A DNA stretch of 64,000 nucleotides from NCBI GenBank assembly GCA_023255955.1, contig JAGDWD010000008.1:316845-380844 (forward strand). The letters run 5' to 3'. Numbering within the stretch: the first letter of the stretch is position 1; every line of letters starts with the position of its first letter. This document shows positions 8,872 to 19,100 of the stretch, in pieces. Below the pieces are notes generated by a model. That model was not told the DNA's origin. It did no database searches and saw only the letters and a list, made by a program, of their open reading frames with translations. Both the position numbers and the translations under genes were made by a program. The stretch comes from Desulfurococcales archaeon. Its GTDB lineage: Archaea; Thermoproteota; Thermoprotei_A; Sulfolobales; NBVN01.

Positions 8872-9819
8872 GTGAGTAGTAGGAAGTCCTTGGAGGATTT
8901 AGGGATCTCAACAACTATTTTAGCTAAACTCCGTGAGGCCGGCTATAAAACCCTGGAGTCTGTAGCTGTAGCCAACGTTAGTGAGCTAGCTAGCATAGCT
9001 GGTATTCCGCTACCCACAGCTCACAGGATAGTTTCTAAAGCGCGTGAGTTGCTTGGTCTAACCTTAAAGACTGCGCTGGATTTGAAAAAGGAGAAGGGTT
9101 CTCTACCGAAAATAATTACAGGCTCCAGGAGATTGGACGAGCTTCTAGGCGGGGGAGTGGAGACAGGTACCGTCACCGAGTTCTTTGGAGAGTATGGGAC
9201 AGGTAAGACCCAGCTCTGCATGCAGCTCTCAGTTAACGTGCAGCTACCTAGAGATAGGGGAGGCCTTAACGCTAAAGCCGTCTACGTAGATTCTGAGGGG
9301 ACCTTCAGGTGGGAGAGGATTGAGGCTATGGCTAAATCTGTAGGGCTTGATCCCGAGAAAGCCATGGCAAACATATACTGGATTAGAGCTATATCAAGCG
9401 ATCATCAGATGGCTATAGTTGAGGAGATAATGGATCTCATACCTAAGGAAAACATAGGTTTACTGGTGGTGGACTCCGTTACCGGGCACTTCAGAGCTGA
9501 ATATCCTGGAAGAGAGAACCTAGCAGTTAGGCAGCAGAAACTGAATAGGCACCTGCACCAGTTAGCAAGGATAGCAGATATCTACGAAATAGCTGTCGTA
9601 GTGACGAACCAGGTAATGGCAAGACCTGACGTCTTCTACGGAGATCCTACACAAGCTGTAGGTGGACATGTTCTAGCTCACGCACCGGGAGTTAGAGTTC
9701 AACTAAGGAAGTCGCGGGGGAATAGAAGAATAGCTAGAGTAGTTGATGCTCCGCACCTACCGGAGGGTGAGGCTATCTTTGCAATTACAGAGGAAGGTAT
9801 CAAAGACGTTGAGGAATAA
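8872..9819 (+). CDS. radA: DNA repair and recombination protein RadA
   Basis: Archaeal Rad51/RecA-family recombinase. An N-terminal helix-hairpin-helix domain (about 8-60) is followed by the ATPase core with Walker A GEYGTGKT at 106-113 and Walker B LLVVDSV near residue 200. The DNA-binding loop region [16 protein letters not shown] is present. No intein interrupts it, although archaeal radA genes sometimes carry one. The start is GTG at 8872, preceded by GGGGAGA. Confidence 0.97.
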   Translation: MSSRKSLEDLGISTTILAKLREAGYKTLESVAVANVSELASIAGIPLPTAHRIVSKARELLGLTLKTALDLKKEKGSLPKIITGSRRLDELLGGGVETGTVTEFFGEYGTGKTQLCMQLSVNVQLPRDRGGLNAKAVYVDSEGTFRWERIEAMAKSVGLDPEKAMANIYWIRAISSDHQMAIVEEIMDLIPKENIGLLVVDSVTGHFRAEYPGRENLAVRQQKLNRHLHQLARIADIYEIAVVVTNQVMARPDVFYGDPTQAVGGHVLAHAPGVRVQLRKSRGNRRIARVVDAPHLPEGEAIFAITEEGIKDVEE

Positions 9820-9907
9820 TTATGAAGGCATAGTAAGCAAATACTAGAACAACTATTTTATAAGTGAAACCCTCGCTCTTTAAAGTAGAGAAGAAAATTA
9901 GGTATAT

Positions 9908-10627
9908 TTGGTGATCGCAATACTTTACGATCTGAACGTCTTCGTAGTGTCTGCAATCATAGCTACATTCATATATGCATCGTACCGTGATTTACTGAGC
10001 CGGGAAATACCTGAAGTAACTTGGTTACCAGCATATCTTATTACCGTAGTTAGTGCTGTTATGAAGTTTCTAGGTGGTCACATATTACCTCTCGGAGCTC
10101 TCCTATCAATAATGCCTGCTCTGACGTATCTAGTTCTCTTTCTCACTGGGCTTATAGGTGGGGCAGACTTCCTAGCATTACTCCTAGTGTCAATAGCGCA
10201 CCTCCACGAGCCTTTAGTTCCCCTACTCACGTTCGTAATATCGTCTTTGATCCCCGTACCCCTAGTCCTCCTGAACTTGATAGAAAATACTGTCATAAGC
10301 AGGAAGGTTATTGACAGCATAGTGTGCGTACAAGGCTCTAAGAAGTTTCTATACTTCATAGGTAGACCTACTACCGTAATACAATTTCTCAAGAAGAGAT
10401 ACGTATTTCTCCATACTTACCCTATAGAGGGAGGCTATATTTGTAGTAGCTCGATTGATGTCGATATAGACTTCGAGAAGCAGAGGGAGATGATCGAGGA
10501 GGCTCTAAGAAGAGGACTAATGAAACCGGAGGACTACGTAATATACTCTCCTGCCTTACCCCACGTAGTTTTCATCGCCCTGTCTTACCCAATAGCTCTC
10601 CTGATAACTCTTTACCTCAACCTCTAG
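9908..10627 (+). CDS. Archaeal prepilin/preflagellin peptidase (A24 family)
   Basis: Membrane aspartic protease that cleaves class III signal peptides of pilins and archaellins. Both catalytic aspartates are visible: the first in SYRDLLSREIP (near residue 26) and the second in GLIGGADF (near residue 86), a GGAD version of GxGD. Several hydrophobic segments surround a soluble loop from about 120 to 215, and a last helix ends the protein. The start is TTG at 9908 or GTG at 9911. It could process the pilin-like protein coded at 21004-21489. Confidence 0.8.
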   Translation: MVIAILYDLNVFVVSAIIATFIYASYRDLLSREIPEVTWLPAYLITVVSAVMKFLGGHILPLGALLSIMPALTYLVLFLTGLIGGADFLALLLVSIAHLHEPLVPLLTFVISSLIPVPLVLLNLIENTVISRKVIDSIVCVQGSKKFLYFIGRPTTVIQFLKKRYVFLHTYPIEGGYICSSSIDVDIDFEKQREMIEEALRRGLMKPEDYVIYSPALPHVVFIALSYPIALLITLYLNL

Positions 10628-10707
10628 CTTTTAAATTCTGGATTTAGCTATTATCTTTCACCTTTGGGTAGCAACACGTCGGCACTCACATAGTTTTCTA
10701 AAACAAG

Positions 10708-11331
10708 CTACGCTGTCTGCTTTTGAGCTACTATTGTTGCTGGTTTCGGTCCCTCAGGTGTAGATATTAGTAGCAACTTCGACTTATAGATCTCAGCCTT
10801 CCTAACAGGGTAAATCTTCTTAGCTCTAGTCATTAGGTCTACTGCCATGTCCCCGAAGATCATAGCTTTAACGAAGTCATCGAATGTGTTCTTCTGTGCC
10901 CACTCACTCACCGTCTGGAAGATTACCTTCCTGATAGCTCTCTTATGACTAGCATTGCAGTTGTATGCTGTCAGTACGAGGCCGATCACTCTCAGCATAT
11001 ATCCATCGCTGGTCGTCACGTCTATGATCCCGGCTACTTTAGATGACCTTCTCCTAACTATCGACTTAACATAGTCCCTTGAGAGTTCGTGTCCTTTGAA
11101 CCTGGTGTAAGCGTTTTCGTTGTCGTAGCTATATATCTGGAGATATAGGTGTATGTAGTGTTTGGTGAAGTCCCCGGTGAGATCAAATAGAGTTGTTTCT
11201 ATAACCCTACCGAGGAGTTTCCACCCTTCATCAGCTGGGATCGAACCGATAGGTACACTACCAAATACTTCAGGAGCTATAACGGTATACCACTTCTTCG
11301 TTCTCCACTTACCTCTTGTAGCTGACGACAC
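10708..11331 (-). CDS. rps3ae: Ribosomal protein eS1 (S3Ae)
   Basis: Small-subunit ribosomal protein shared by archaea and eukaryotes. The N-terminal KWRTKKWYTVIAPEVF and the GRVIETTLFDLTGDF segment are characteristic. Length of 207 aa is normal. GTG start at 11331 has a strong AAGGAGGGAG motif about 3-10 bases upstream. It follows the Pcc1-like gene by about 50 bases, a pairing seen in many archaea. Confidence 0.95.
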   Translation of the reverse strand: MSSATRGKWRTKKWYTVIAPEVFGSVPIGSIPADEGWKLLGRVIETTLFDLTGDFTKHYIHLYLQIYSYDNENAYTRFKGHELSRDYVKSIVRRRSSKVAGIIDVTTSDGYMLRVIGLVLTAYNCNASHKRAIRKVIFQTVSEWAQKNTFDDFVKAMIFGDMAVDLMTRAKKIYPVRKAEIYKSKLLLISTPEGPKPATIVAQKQTA

Positions 11332-11384
11332 GCTCCCTCCTTAGCTTTAAGAATGTGCTTAGACTTAAAAGCTTTTAGTCTTCT

Positions 11385-11642
11385 CTAACCATCAGAAGTT
11401 AAAATCCTCTTCACGAGAAAGGACATCTGTATTAGCTCACTTAGAATGGATCTTAAAGTCAGGAGATCCTCCTTCAGACAGCTGGAACACTCCACATCAT
11501 AGGTGAGACAACCATTCTCAACTAGCCCTCTAAGATCAAATCTTGGTGGCGGGATGTCGTCTGGCTTTAAAGACCTCAATAAAGCTGTGGCGAGTTCTCG
11601 GTCATAGCAAAGAGAGATTTTGGTTTTAATTTTTATGATCAT
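11385..11642 (-). CDS. pcc1: KEOPS complex Pcc1-like subunit
   Basis: Small protein of 85 aa that resembles Pcc1, the dimerisation subunit of the KEOPS complex that makes t6A in tRNA. Features: beta-alpha-beta start, ALLRSLKPDDIPPP near residue 20, and a C-terminal helix with LRSILSELIQMSFLVKRIL. It sits directly upstream of rps3ae, a known archaeal gene neighbourhood for pcc1. The assignment rests on pattern and context rather than an alignment. Confidence 0.65.
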   Translation of the reverse strand: MIIKIKTKISLCYDRELATALLRSLKPDDIPPPRFDLRGLVENGCLTYDVECSSCLKEDLLTLRSILSELIQMSFLVKRILTSDG

Positions 11643-11672
11643 AGGGAAACACCGAGGATCTCACTATTGATT

Positions 11673-12113
11673 TCAGAAAAACTTGACTCGCCTAGCTATT
11701 CTACTCCTAACAGTATCTGAGCTTGGATCTACGTATAGTTGCCAGTGACTTATCAAGTCTCTTCCTATGAAAGCTTCATAGAGACGTGATTCTCCCAATA
11801 TCGAAGCTACATGAAGAACTGATGAGTAAGGAATTTCATAGCCGTTGAACACGACCCTATCAACCACGCACAGGGAGTGTATACGGTACTTACCTAGTCC
11901 AGGAATTGTTACCTCAGCCTCTATCTCTGGACTCACATTTTCATAGCATTTTAAATCTCTAGCTACGGCGTCATCTATTATCGACATGTTTAGTAGGTCT
12001 GTTACTATAGCCCGGGCGTAGCTGAATCTAGGACCTCTGTAAAGACCTAAAAGTAAGACAACACCCTTCAAATCCTGTGTTCTGAAATTCTTTACTGATA
12101 TGGTAACCCCCAA
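11673..12113 (-). CDS. Unknown protein, faintly retropepsin-like
   Basis: 146-aa protein, first in an apparent operon with the Pcc1-like gene and rps3ae. I do not recognise the family with certainty. The segment IPYSSVLHVASILGES followed by IGRDLISHWQLYVDP resembles the later half of clan AA aspartyl-protease folds, where a glycine-rich strand pairs with a line such as LLGRDLL. However, no DTG or DSG catalytic motif is visible, so protease activity is doubtful. Confidence 0.55.
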   Translation of the reverse strand: MGVTISVKNFRTQDLKGVVLLLGLYRGPRFSYARAIVTDLLNMSIIDDAVARDLKCYENVSPEIEAEVTIPGLGKYRIHSLCVVDRVVFNGYEIPYSSVLHVASILGESRLYEAFIGRDLISHWQLYVDPSSDTVRSRIARRVKFF

Positions 12114-12560
12114 AAACTAGTGACACCATATTTTTTACAGTTTTATAGTTGATTATAGGGAGTTGATAGTAGTGTTAATCACCGGTAACCTCAAGAGAGA
12201 TAAAAGAAGTATGGTGATGGTAATGAAAATCTACGCTAAGTAAGTCCAAACTAGGATGAGGTCTTCGATTGACCTGGTCGTTCTCTCAATGAGGGATGAA
12301 TCCAGAGTGAAGGGGTAGCTTAAACCCAACTCTTTTAGGGTTAGGAGGAGGTTGGAAGCGTTAAGGAGTCAGCTAATCAGCTAAGCAGACGTCAATAAAA
12401 GCAACTTAAATTAAAACTTATTTAGGTTCTCACTACGAGTTCTCAGTGAAGTATTTGATGATGAGTGTGGCGGTCTCAGATGGATGAAGACTTAGGAGCC
12501 CCCTGATACTTAATCTAAAGGTGGACTATGGAGAATAATCGTATTTCATAGCTATCTGAC
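12114..12560. other. Intergenic region, largely non-coding; holds a candidate sRNA
   Basis: About 450 bases without a supported protein gene. The right half contains a box C/D sRNA candidate, listed separately, with a TATA-like CTTATTTA at 12417-12424 in front of it. The left half (12250-12360) has short inverted repeats such as AGGTC/GACCT and AACCC/GGGTT but no recognised RNA family. Confidence 0.4.
12455..12509 (+). ncRNA. Candidate box C/D guide sRNA
   Basis: Order of motifs: box C ATGATGA at 12458-12464, a 10-base spacer, a weak D' region (CTCA near 12475), a C'-like TGGATGA at 12481-12487, a 15-base second guide, and box D CTGA at 12503-12506. Total length near 50 nt is normal for archaeal methylation guides. 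A TATA-like box about 35 bases upstream supports independent transcription. The D' box is imperfect and the target was not identified. Confidence 0.5.
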
Positions 12561-15500
12561 CTAGAAAACCTCTTCAGGGCCTCTCAACCTCTCAGCTAGC
12601 TTTGCTCTCAGCTTAAGTGCTATTATTACTGCTGCTACAGCTACGATAGATAGAGCTATGACATGGGTAAACCTTCCAATTAGCGTTACTAGAGTTGGGT
12701 TAAGTCGTGCTGTTAGGGTGATATCTTTATCTAGGTAAATTACCTCCGTATATTCCTGGTACCCTCCTTTCGTTACACGAATAAGCACTGTTCCAGCCGG
12801 TATAGAAAGCCTTACCTCCCCCTTTTCATCTGTGTATAGGGATGCTATACTGGTCCCTATGGCCGGATCGGTAACTTCAACGTAGGCGTTTCCCAACCTT
12901 TCATCAAGATCGTTCACAACAGTTAAGGCAATACTGTACATCTTTCTGCTAAGCCTAGCAGTGTAGCTAACATTTGAGAACACCTCTACTGTTGTTGGTT
13001 GAGGTGTGGAGTAGATTTTCTCAGCTGCGTCTACGGGCATTATGGTTAGTACATACCTACCGTACGGTACTGTTATGTTGGTGCCTCTGGAGGCTGTAAC
13101 AGCATCTACTACTGTTATCACAGTCGTATTCAGACTGATTCTAAACCTTCCCTCTAGGTATCCTCTAGCACTTGTGTCTCGCAGTACTAGTATTAGTGTG
13201 TAGTTATATCTCTTCAAGCCTAAGCTTAGCTTTACGTTGGAAAAAAGCCCCAGAGACTTCTCTACGGGTTCATAGGATGCAGCATAGCCTTCTACAGGCT
13301 CAATCCTGACCACATAGTTTGCTGCCCTTAGGGGTAGTGCTAGCGTGGGGGATCTAGTTACTGAGTACTGAGTACCGTTAATTAGAATTCTTAGAGGGAC
13401 TACAGGCCTCTCTGAGTATTTATCTTCCAGGGAAATCTCCAAGAGGTAAACCTTACGAAGAATTAGTACCGATAATGTCTTATCTTGATCGAGAAGTAGT
13501 TCAGCTATAGATGAGGTATATACCTTCTCATGCTCCTCTACCGGCATTACCTCCACTATGTAATAAGCGTAGGGTAACCTCAGAGTTGCTGGTAGAAGAC
13601 CTTTATAAGCTTCACTACCATTGATACGTACAGATGCTAGAATAGATATATCTCGCCGGGTGACCTCATCTAACGCTCTGATATTAGCCTCGTAGATGGC
13701 TCTATTTAGAGTAACCTCTAATGCCATACTTTTGTTTACTATAACCCTACTCGAATACCTAGTGAAGACCTTGGCAAGTTCCTGAATAGGTACTACCGTA
13801 ATATTAACCCAACCAGCTTTAACGGTAATATCGAGCCTCGAATCCTGAGAGGGTGTGTAGGCAATGCCATTAATGTATACAACAAGCTTAGGTTCTACGA
13901 CTCTCCTGGTCATGCCGTCAATGAAGACTATAGTCATATTATACTGCGATCTAGTGAGAGGAACCTGAAGCAGGGTATCGTTCTCTAAGGTTATCTGCGT
14001 ACAGAAGTTTCTGTAGTATCTATCTATGGATGTGACGCAGATTTCATGGGCGCCATAGAGTAATCTGAGCTTAAGACCTTCACGATCCTTATATTCATAT
14101 GTTTTACCATCTATATCTACTACTAATCTACCAAGCAACGGCTCACCATACTCGTCTCTAAGTATCAAACCGAAATTGAAGTCCCTATATTCAATCCGTA
14201 TCGATAACTTGATATCCTCACATCCTTCTTCGCAATACGGTACTGTCACCGAGGTAACGTATCTAAGCATATAATCTTTGGATGGGATCACGTCAATAGA
14301 GTAATTGAGACCTGGGATTATGTTTGTGAAGGTGATGTTGTTCCCTATGTAGGTTTTGGTTATTTTCTTCTTCATATTGCCAATATTGTATCGTAGAATT
14401 ACCTTTGAGCCGTTGATCTGTTCATGAGGTGCTGGCGGGACTAACCTTATTGTTATTGATGGTGCTAAGTAGTTAGCTAGGTTTATTGGTATGGGCTTAG
14501 CCATCGTTGGACCTAAGTTAAAGATAGCGTACACAGAGCTACTCGTTGCTAGTGCTACTAACTCAGCTGTAGGTAGAGAATACGCTGACACCAAGTTTTC
14601 AACAGCGAACTCAGCCTCGAAACCCACTCGAAGTAGCGGTAGCTGGAAGGGTGCTAGTGAAACTACCTGTATCCCGCCAGTGGAGAAGGTGAAGTACGAC
14701 ATGGTTGTAAATGGTTGGATTCTAACTAAGGATCCTAGAGTTACTAAAGCCTGAGCAAACTTGTAGGAGTTCTTAAGCCCGTCAAACCTATAGTGTTTTA
14801 TTCTACCGTCAGATAAACCTATAACTACATCGCTCTTAGAATACGTTATCACATCTACTATGGATACTTTCGCGGCTCCCACATACTCAAAACCGACACT
14901 GTGGTCAGGATTAAGTCTGTACGTGTAATCCAGGTTATAGAGCTCTAAGAACGTCAGGTTAGTTAAAGTAATGAGGTAGCCTCCCCCGTAGTCTATGAAA
15001 TGCGGTGTGCTTACAGTTGGGTAGAGACTCTTCCCGAATGATCCCACTACTCTACAGCTAGGTGGGGCGTTGCTCAAGTCCAGGAAGTCTATGTAATACC
15101 TAACGAAGAAGGGAGGACCATAGACATCTTCAGCTGGATCCGTGGAGGCTCTCTCAGGGATTATGGCCTCTACCTTAAGTGATTTGACTATAGCTGATGT
15201 GTTAACGTTCATCAAGATGAGGTACTTCTGGTAGATACCGACAACAGATATGTTAGCGAGATAACCTCTAGGTACGGGGATGAGTGCTACTCCATTACTA
15301 CCAGCATTCCACCCATAGATTCTCCTAGCTCTAGTTACCGGATCTAGCAGGCTTATCTCGATTAGGGCATCACCCACGGGCTCTTTATGTGTAGCATTGA
15401 CTAAACGAGACACTGATAGATTTACGATTATGCTTTCTATGTAGGGAGCCCAGAAAAGGGCTACACTGTCAGCTCTATAGTAATAACCATTAGCTGTGTA

Positions 15501-16133
15501 GACCTTAGCTGGGACAGCAACCTGAGGGTATATTCGGCTTGTTATGTACTTATCGCAGGTATATGTGGTTGATGTTCTGTGCGGAGATATTGTAAGAGCT
15601 CCTAACTGGGCTTCATCAAAAACATATACATAGCAGTTTACGCACAGCCCCAGGGGCTGGCCTTCACTTACGGTAGCGATGAGCTTGTAGCTCCCAGCTG
15701 CCCTAGCAACGAAGAGACTGATGACCCTGAAGTCAGCGCCCTGGATTAGGTGAAGTAGCTGGTAGAGTCGACCACCATCGATTTTGAAGAGATATATCTC
15801 CCCCCTATCACTACCAACTGCCAGCCTAGTCGGTGGGAATCCGTCGGTTGTAAATACTGTTATCTTCCCTGAAAGTGGGTATGTTTGTACTATTTTCGCT
15901 CCACTAACAGGGTCACTTAAATCTACAACAACAACAGCTGAGTGTTGTTTGTAGTTGACTGCTAGAGCTATATGGGTAGAATTTAAAGTTAAAACATCAA
16001 CTATAGTGAAATTAAAATCGTATTTGAAGATTATTGGGTGGGGAAAACCGTAGATCTGAGCAGAACTCACAGAGGGTATTGTCAGTAGGAGCTGCGACAT
16101 CAGTGTTAATACCACTAGGAGTGCTATACGCAT
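12561..16133 (-). CDS. Giant secreted/membrane-anchored repeat protein (surface adhesin-like)
   Basis: About 1,190 aa. It has an N-terminal signal peptide (hydrophobic RIALLVVLTLMSQLLLTI), a beta-propeller-like N-terminal half (blades with VVVVDLSDP, LAVGSDRGEIYLFKI, VVIGLSDGRIKHYRF), then at least five tandem beta-sandwich repeats of about 85 aa from about residue 740, each opening with a pattern L-x-R/K-x-x-Y. A single membrane helix and a basic tail (KLRAKLAERLRG) close the protein. Start: TTG at 16145 is possible, but ATG at 16133 has GGAG six bases upstream. Divergent from the secretion ATPase, so possibly a partner of that pilus. No enzyme motif was seen. Confidence 0.75.
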   Translation of the reverse strand: MRIALLVVLTLMSQLLLTIPSVSSAQIYGFPHPIIFKYDFNFTIVDVLTLNSTHIALAVNYKQHSAVVVVDLSDPVSGAKIVQTYPLSGKITVFTTDGFPPTRLAVGSDRGEIYLFKIDGGRLYQLLHLIQGADFRVISLFVARAAGSYKLIATVSEGQPLGLCVNCYVYVFDEAQLGALTISPHRTSTTYTCDKYITSRIYPQVAVPAKVYTANGYYYRADSVALFWAPYIESIIVNLSVSRLVNATHKEPVGDALIEISLLDPVTRARRIYGWNAGSNGVALIPVPRGYLANISVVGIYQKYLILMNVNTSAIVKSLKVEAIIPERASTDPAEDVYGPPFFVRYYIDFLDLSNAPPSCRVVGSFGKSLYPTVSTPHFIDYGGGYLITLTNLTFLELYNLDYTYRLNPDHSVGFEYVGAAKVSIVDVITYSKSDVVIGLSDGRIKHYRFDGLKNSYKFAQALVTLGSLVRIQPFTTMSYFTFSTGGIQVVSLAPFQLPLLRVGFEAEFAVENLVSAYSLPTAELVALATSSSVYAIFNLGPTMAKPIPINLANYLAPSITIRLVPPAPHEQINGSKVILRYNIGNMKKKITKTYIGNNITFTNIIPGLNYSIDVIPSKDYMLRYVTSVTVPYCEEGCEDIKLSIRIEYRDFNFGLILRDEYGEPLLGRLVVDIDGKTYEYKDREGLKLRLLYGAHEICVTSIDRYYRNFCTQITLENDTLLQVPLTRSQYNMTIVFIDGMTRRVVEPKLVVYINGIAYTPSQDSRLDITVKAGWVNITVVPIQELAKVFTRYSSRVIVNKSMALEVTLNRAIYEANIRALDEVTRRDISILASVRINGSEAYKGLLPATLRLPYAYYIVEVMPVEEHEKVYTSSIAELLLDQDKTLSVLILRKVYLLEISLEDKYSERPVVPLRILINGTQYSVTRSPTLALPLRAANYVVRIEPVEGYAASYEPVEKSLGLFSNVKLSLGLKRYNYTLILVLRDTSARGYLEGRFRISLNTTVITVVDAVTASRGTNITVPYGRYVLTIMPVDAAEKIYSTPQPTTVEVFSNVSYTARLSRKMYSIALTVVNDLDERLGNAYVEVTDPAIGTSIASLYTDEKGEVRLSIPAGTVLIRVTKGGYQEYTEVIYLDKDITLTARLNPTLVTLIGRFTHVIALSIVAVAAVIIALKLRAKLAERLRGPEEVF

Positions 16134-16162
16134 ACCATACTCCAAGATAGTTTGGATCTCCT

Positions 16163-16180
16163 CAAATAATAATATATTTG
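16163..16180. promoter_or_regulatory. Bidirectional AT-rich promoter
   Basis: Imperfect inverted repeat CAAATA...TATTTG surrounding AATATATTT, located between the giant repeat protein gene and the secretion ATPase gene, about 25-35 bases from either start. One TATA-like core could serve both directions, which would coordinate the two genes. Inferred from sequence and spacing. Confidence 0.45.
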
Positions 16181-16198
16181 AGATTTGAGAATTAAAAC

Positions 16199-19100
16199 TT
16201 GTATGGGGTGAAGTTGAGGTCTTCCAGAAACCTGGCTAGTATTTTAGCCAGTATATTTAGGAGAAAGTCTGAGAAGAAACATAGAGAGAGTGAGGGTTCG
16301 ATAGAATCAATAGATGAGATTACAGAAACGGAATCAGCTCTTATTAAGCCAGCTATAAGCCCTGAAAAACTTAAACTAACGGTTGTTAGAGGAGATACTA
16401 AGCTACTTGAAACATACCCACTCTACGAGCCTTGGGCCTACGCATACATAGCTGAGGATAGAGCTACGGGCATAATAAACTACATAGTCTATGAGGTAGG
16501 GCTTACACCTCAGGAAGAGGAAATATACAGGAATATAGTTGACTATATAATGTGGGAGCTGGAACCCCCGAAGGTTCCCATAGAGGATGTTAGGGAGTAC
16601 ATATCCAGGTTTGCTAAGAGAGCTATAAGACTCTTCCAGATAAGACTTGGGAGAACACCCGGTCTTTCTTGGAGTAAAATAGGTTACTACATTGAGAGAA
16701 ATATCGTTGGATACGGTCCTATAGATCCATTAATGAGGGATCCTAACATCGAGGATATTTCGTGTGTAGGTCCTGGAATCCCGGTCTATGTCTGGCACAG
16801 AAAGTACGAGTATATACCGACCACGGTAGTTTTTAAGACGTCACAAGAGCTGGACGAGTTCGTGGTTAAGCTGGCCCATCTAGCCGGTAAGCATATCTCA
16901 GTAGCATATCCAATACTTGACGCTATCCTACCTGGAGGCCATAGGATAGCAGCAACTTTTCAGAAAGAAATCAGTACTAAGGGTTCGACATTCACTATAA
17001 GAAAGTTCAGGGAGGACCCCATCACGATAGTTGATTTAATAAATTACGGAACTATATCGCCGGAGATAGCTGCGTACTTCTGGCTAGCGATGGACTATAA
17101 GATGACTACTCTAATCCTGGGAGTTACCGGTGCTGGGAAGACAAGTACCCTAAACGCTTTAGCTAACTTGTTGAGACCGACCTACAAGATCGTTACGATA
17201 GAGGACACGCCTGAGCTTAGGCTACCTCAAGAGAACTGGGTACAGCTCACAGCGAGACCTACTTACCTGTTTTCAGGTGCTAGTGAAATAAAGCTGTTTG
17301 ACTTAGTTAAGGTGTCCTTGAGGTATAGACCTGACGTTATAGTCGTTGGTGAGGTCAGAGGTGAGGAAGCTTACGTCTTATTCCAAGCCATAGCAACAGG
17401 TCATAGCGGTCTATGCTTACCGGGTGACCAGCTCGTACCAGCGATAATTGACGGCCGTCTCGACCTCTATGAGATGGAGGACATAGTTAGGGGAGTCATA
17501 TTAAACAGGTATAGAGATGTGAGAGTTCTAGCATACGTAGATGGAAGACCGGAATGGGTGAACATATCGAGGGTAGTAATCAAGAACGGTAGTAACCGTT
17601 TCATCAGAATATATGTCGCTGATGGTGTGGTTCACGAAGTGCATGAGGAACATCCAATAGTTGTTTATGTGGATGGTGAGCTGAAAACTAAGAAGGCGAA
17701 GGAGCTTAAGGAGGGTGACTCTCTTGTTTCGATAGCTGAGGTATCTCCACCATCAAGTAGGAAGCTTATTACAGCGATAAACGTGCTAGATATGCTCAAG
17801 GAGCATCGAGAGAACCTATATGTTAGATTACCACCATTGAAAAACCATATATCGTTAACCTCGGCTCAGCTAGCCTCATTACTTGGTGTAAGCATATCAT
17901 CTACTAAGAAGTGGATATACGGGAAATCCAGTATACCGGTAAAGCACGTTGAGAGGCTTATAGAGCAGAAGCTTATTCAAGAAGAGGCTCTTCACGAGGC
18001 TTTCATAAAATATGGGAGGTATGAAAGAGACGGTGTTAGGGTAGCTATACCTCTTAACTTTGACTTAGGCTATGTATTGGGTTCCTTCTTAGCAGGTGGC
18101 AGTATTAGAGTAGACAATCATGGTGTTCCTAGTGATGTTCTATTCTACGTAGGTAAGAACTCAGAGCTTGTGAGGAAGCTGACAGAGAAGCTGTCAACCA
18201 TAGTTTCGCCAAGGTTGGTTAAGGTGAGGGTAAGTAGGGGTAGATACATCGTCGATGTTAGGTCGAAGATCTTCGCATTACTCATGTCAAGCCTCCTTAA
18301 CTGGAGAGCATCAGATCACCATCTCTCTGTACCATTAAACCTAGCGTTACAGTCTCCCGAGGAGTTCAGGAGAGGTATTGTGGTAGGGTTCTGGCACGTA
18401 AAGGGGTGGATAGGTAATGGCGAGAATAGGCAGTTTAAGGTTCAGGTTAGCATAGTAGACAGGAAGCTAGCAGAGTCGTTATCGTGCTTGTTAAGATCTC
18501 TAGGTGTTCTGGCTACCGTTACCTTACGTGTTAATGGAGGGGGTCATGGTAAGAAGGAGTTAGCTAGGTACGTCATTAAAATTACCGGTTGTCTTGATAA
18601 GCGGAAGTTTACTGAGATATTTGATGGTCAGGTACCTGTAGCAACAGATAGAATGGTTAGGTCTGCTAATGGACTGGTAATCCATAAGGTGAGGAAAGTT
18701 GAGGTAGTTGTGAAGGACAGTTTACTCTACGATATTGAGGTACCGGGTAGCCACATATACGCTATCTCAGGAGGGTTTATAGTGACCCATAACACGACAC
18801 TACATGCTGAAGATATAAATGCCGCGGTCAAGAGACTTACTTCAGAGCCTATGAAGATACCTGAGTCATATATACCGCTAGTAAACATGGCGTTAGTCAT
18901 AAAGAGGGTTACGAAACTAGATGAGTTAGGGAGGCCCAGACCCGTTAGAAGGATAACCAACGTCTGGGAGATCGAGGACTACGGTAAATACAGGGAAATA
19001 GCTACGTGGGATCCTGCGAGGGATAGGTTCAGAGCGAACTTGAGGGAGTCCCTAATAGTAGAACGAATAGCTGAAATGAGAGGTCTTAGCGTTGATGAGA

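Noticed and set aside
12250-12360. Possible structured RNA with short stems in the left part of the intergenic region
   Set aside because: Stems are only 5 bp and do not match SRP RNA, RNase P RNA or box H/ACA patterns.
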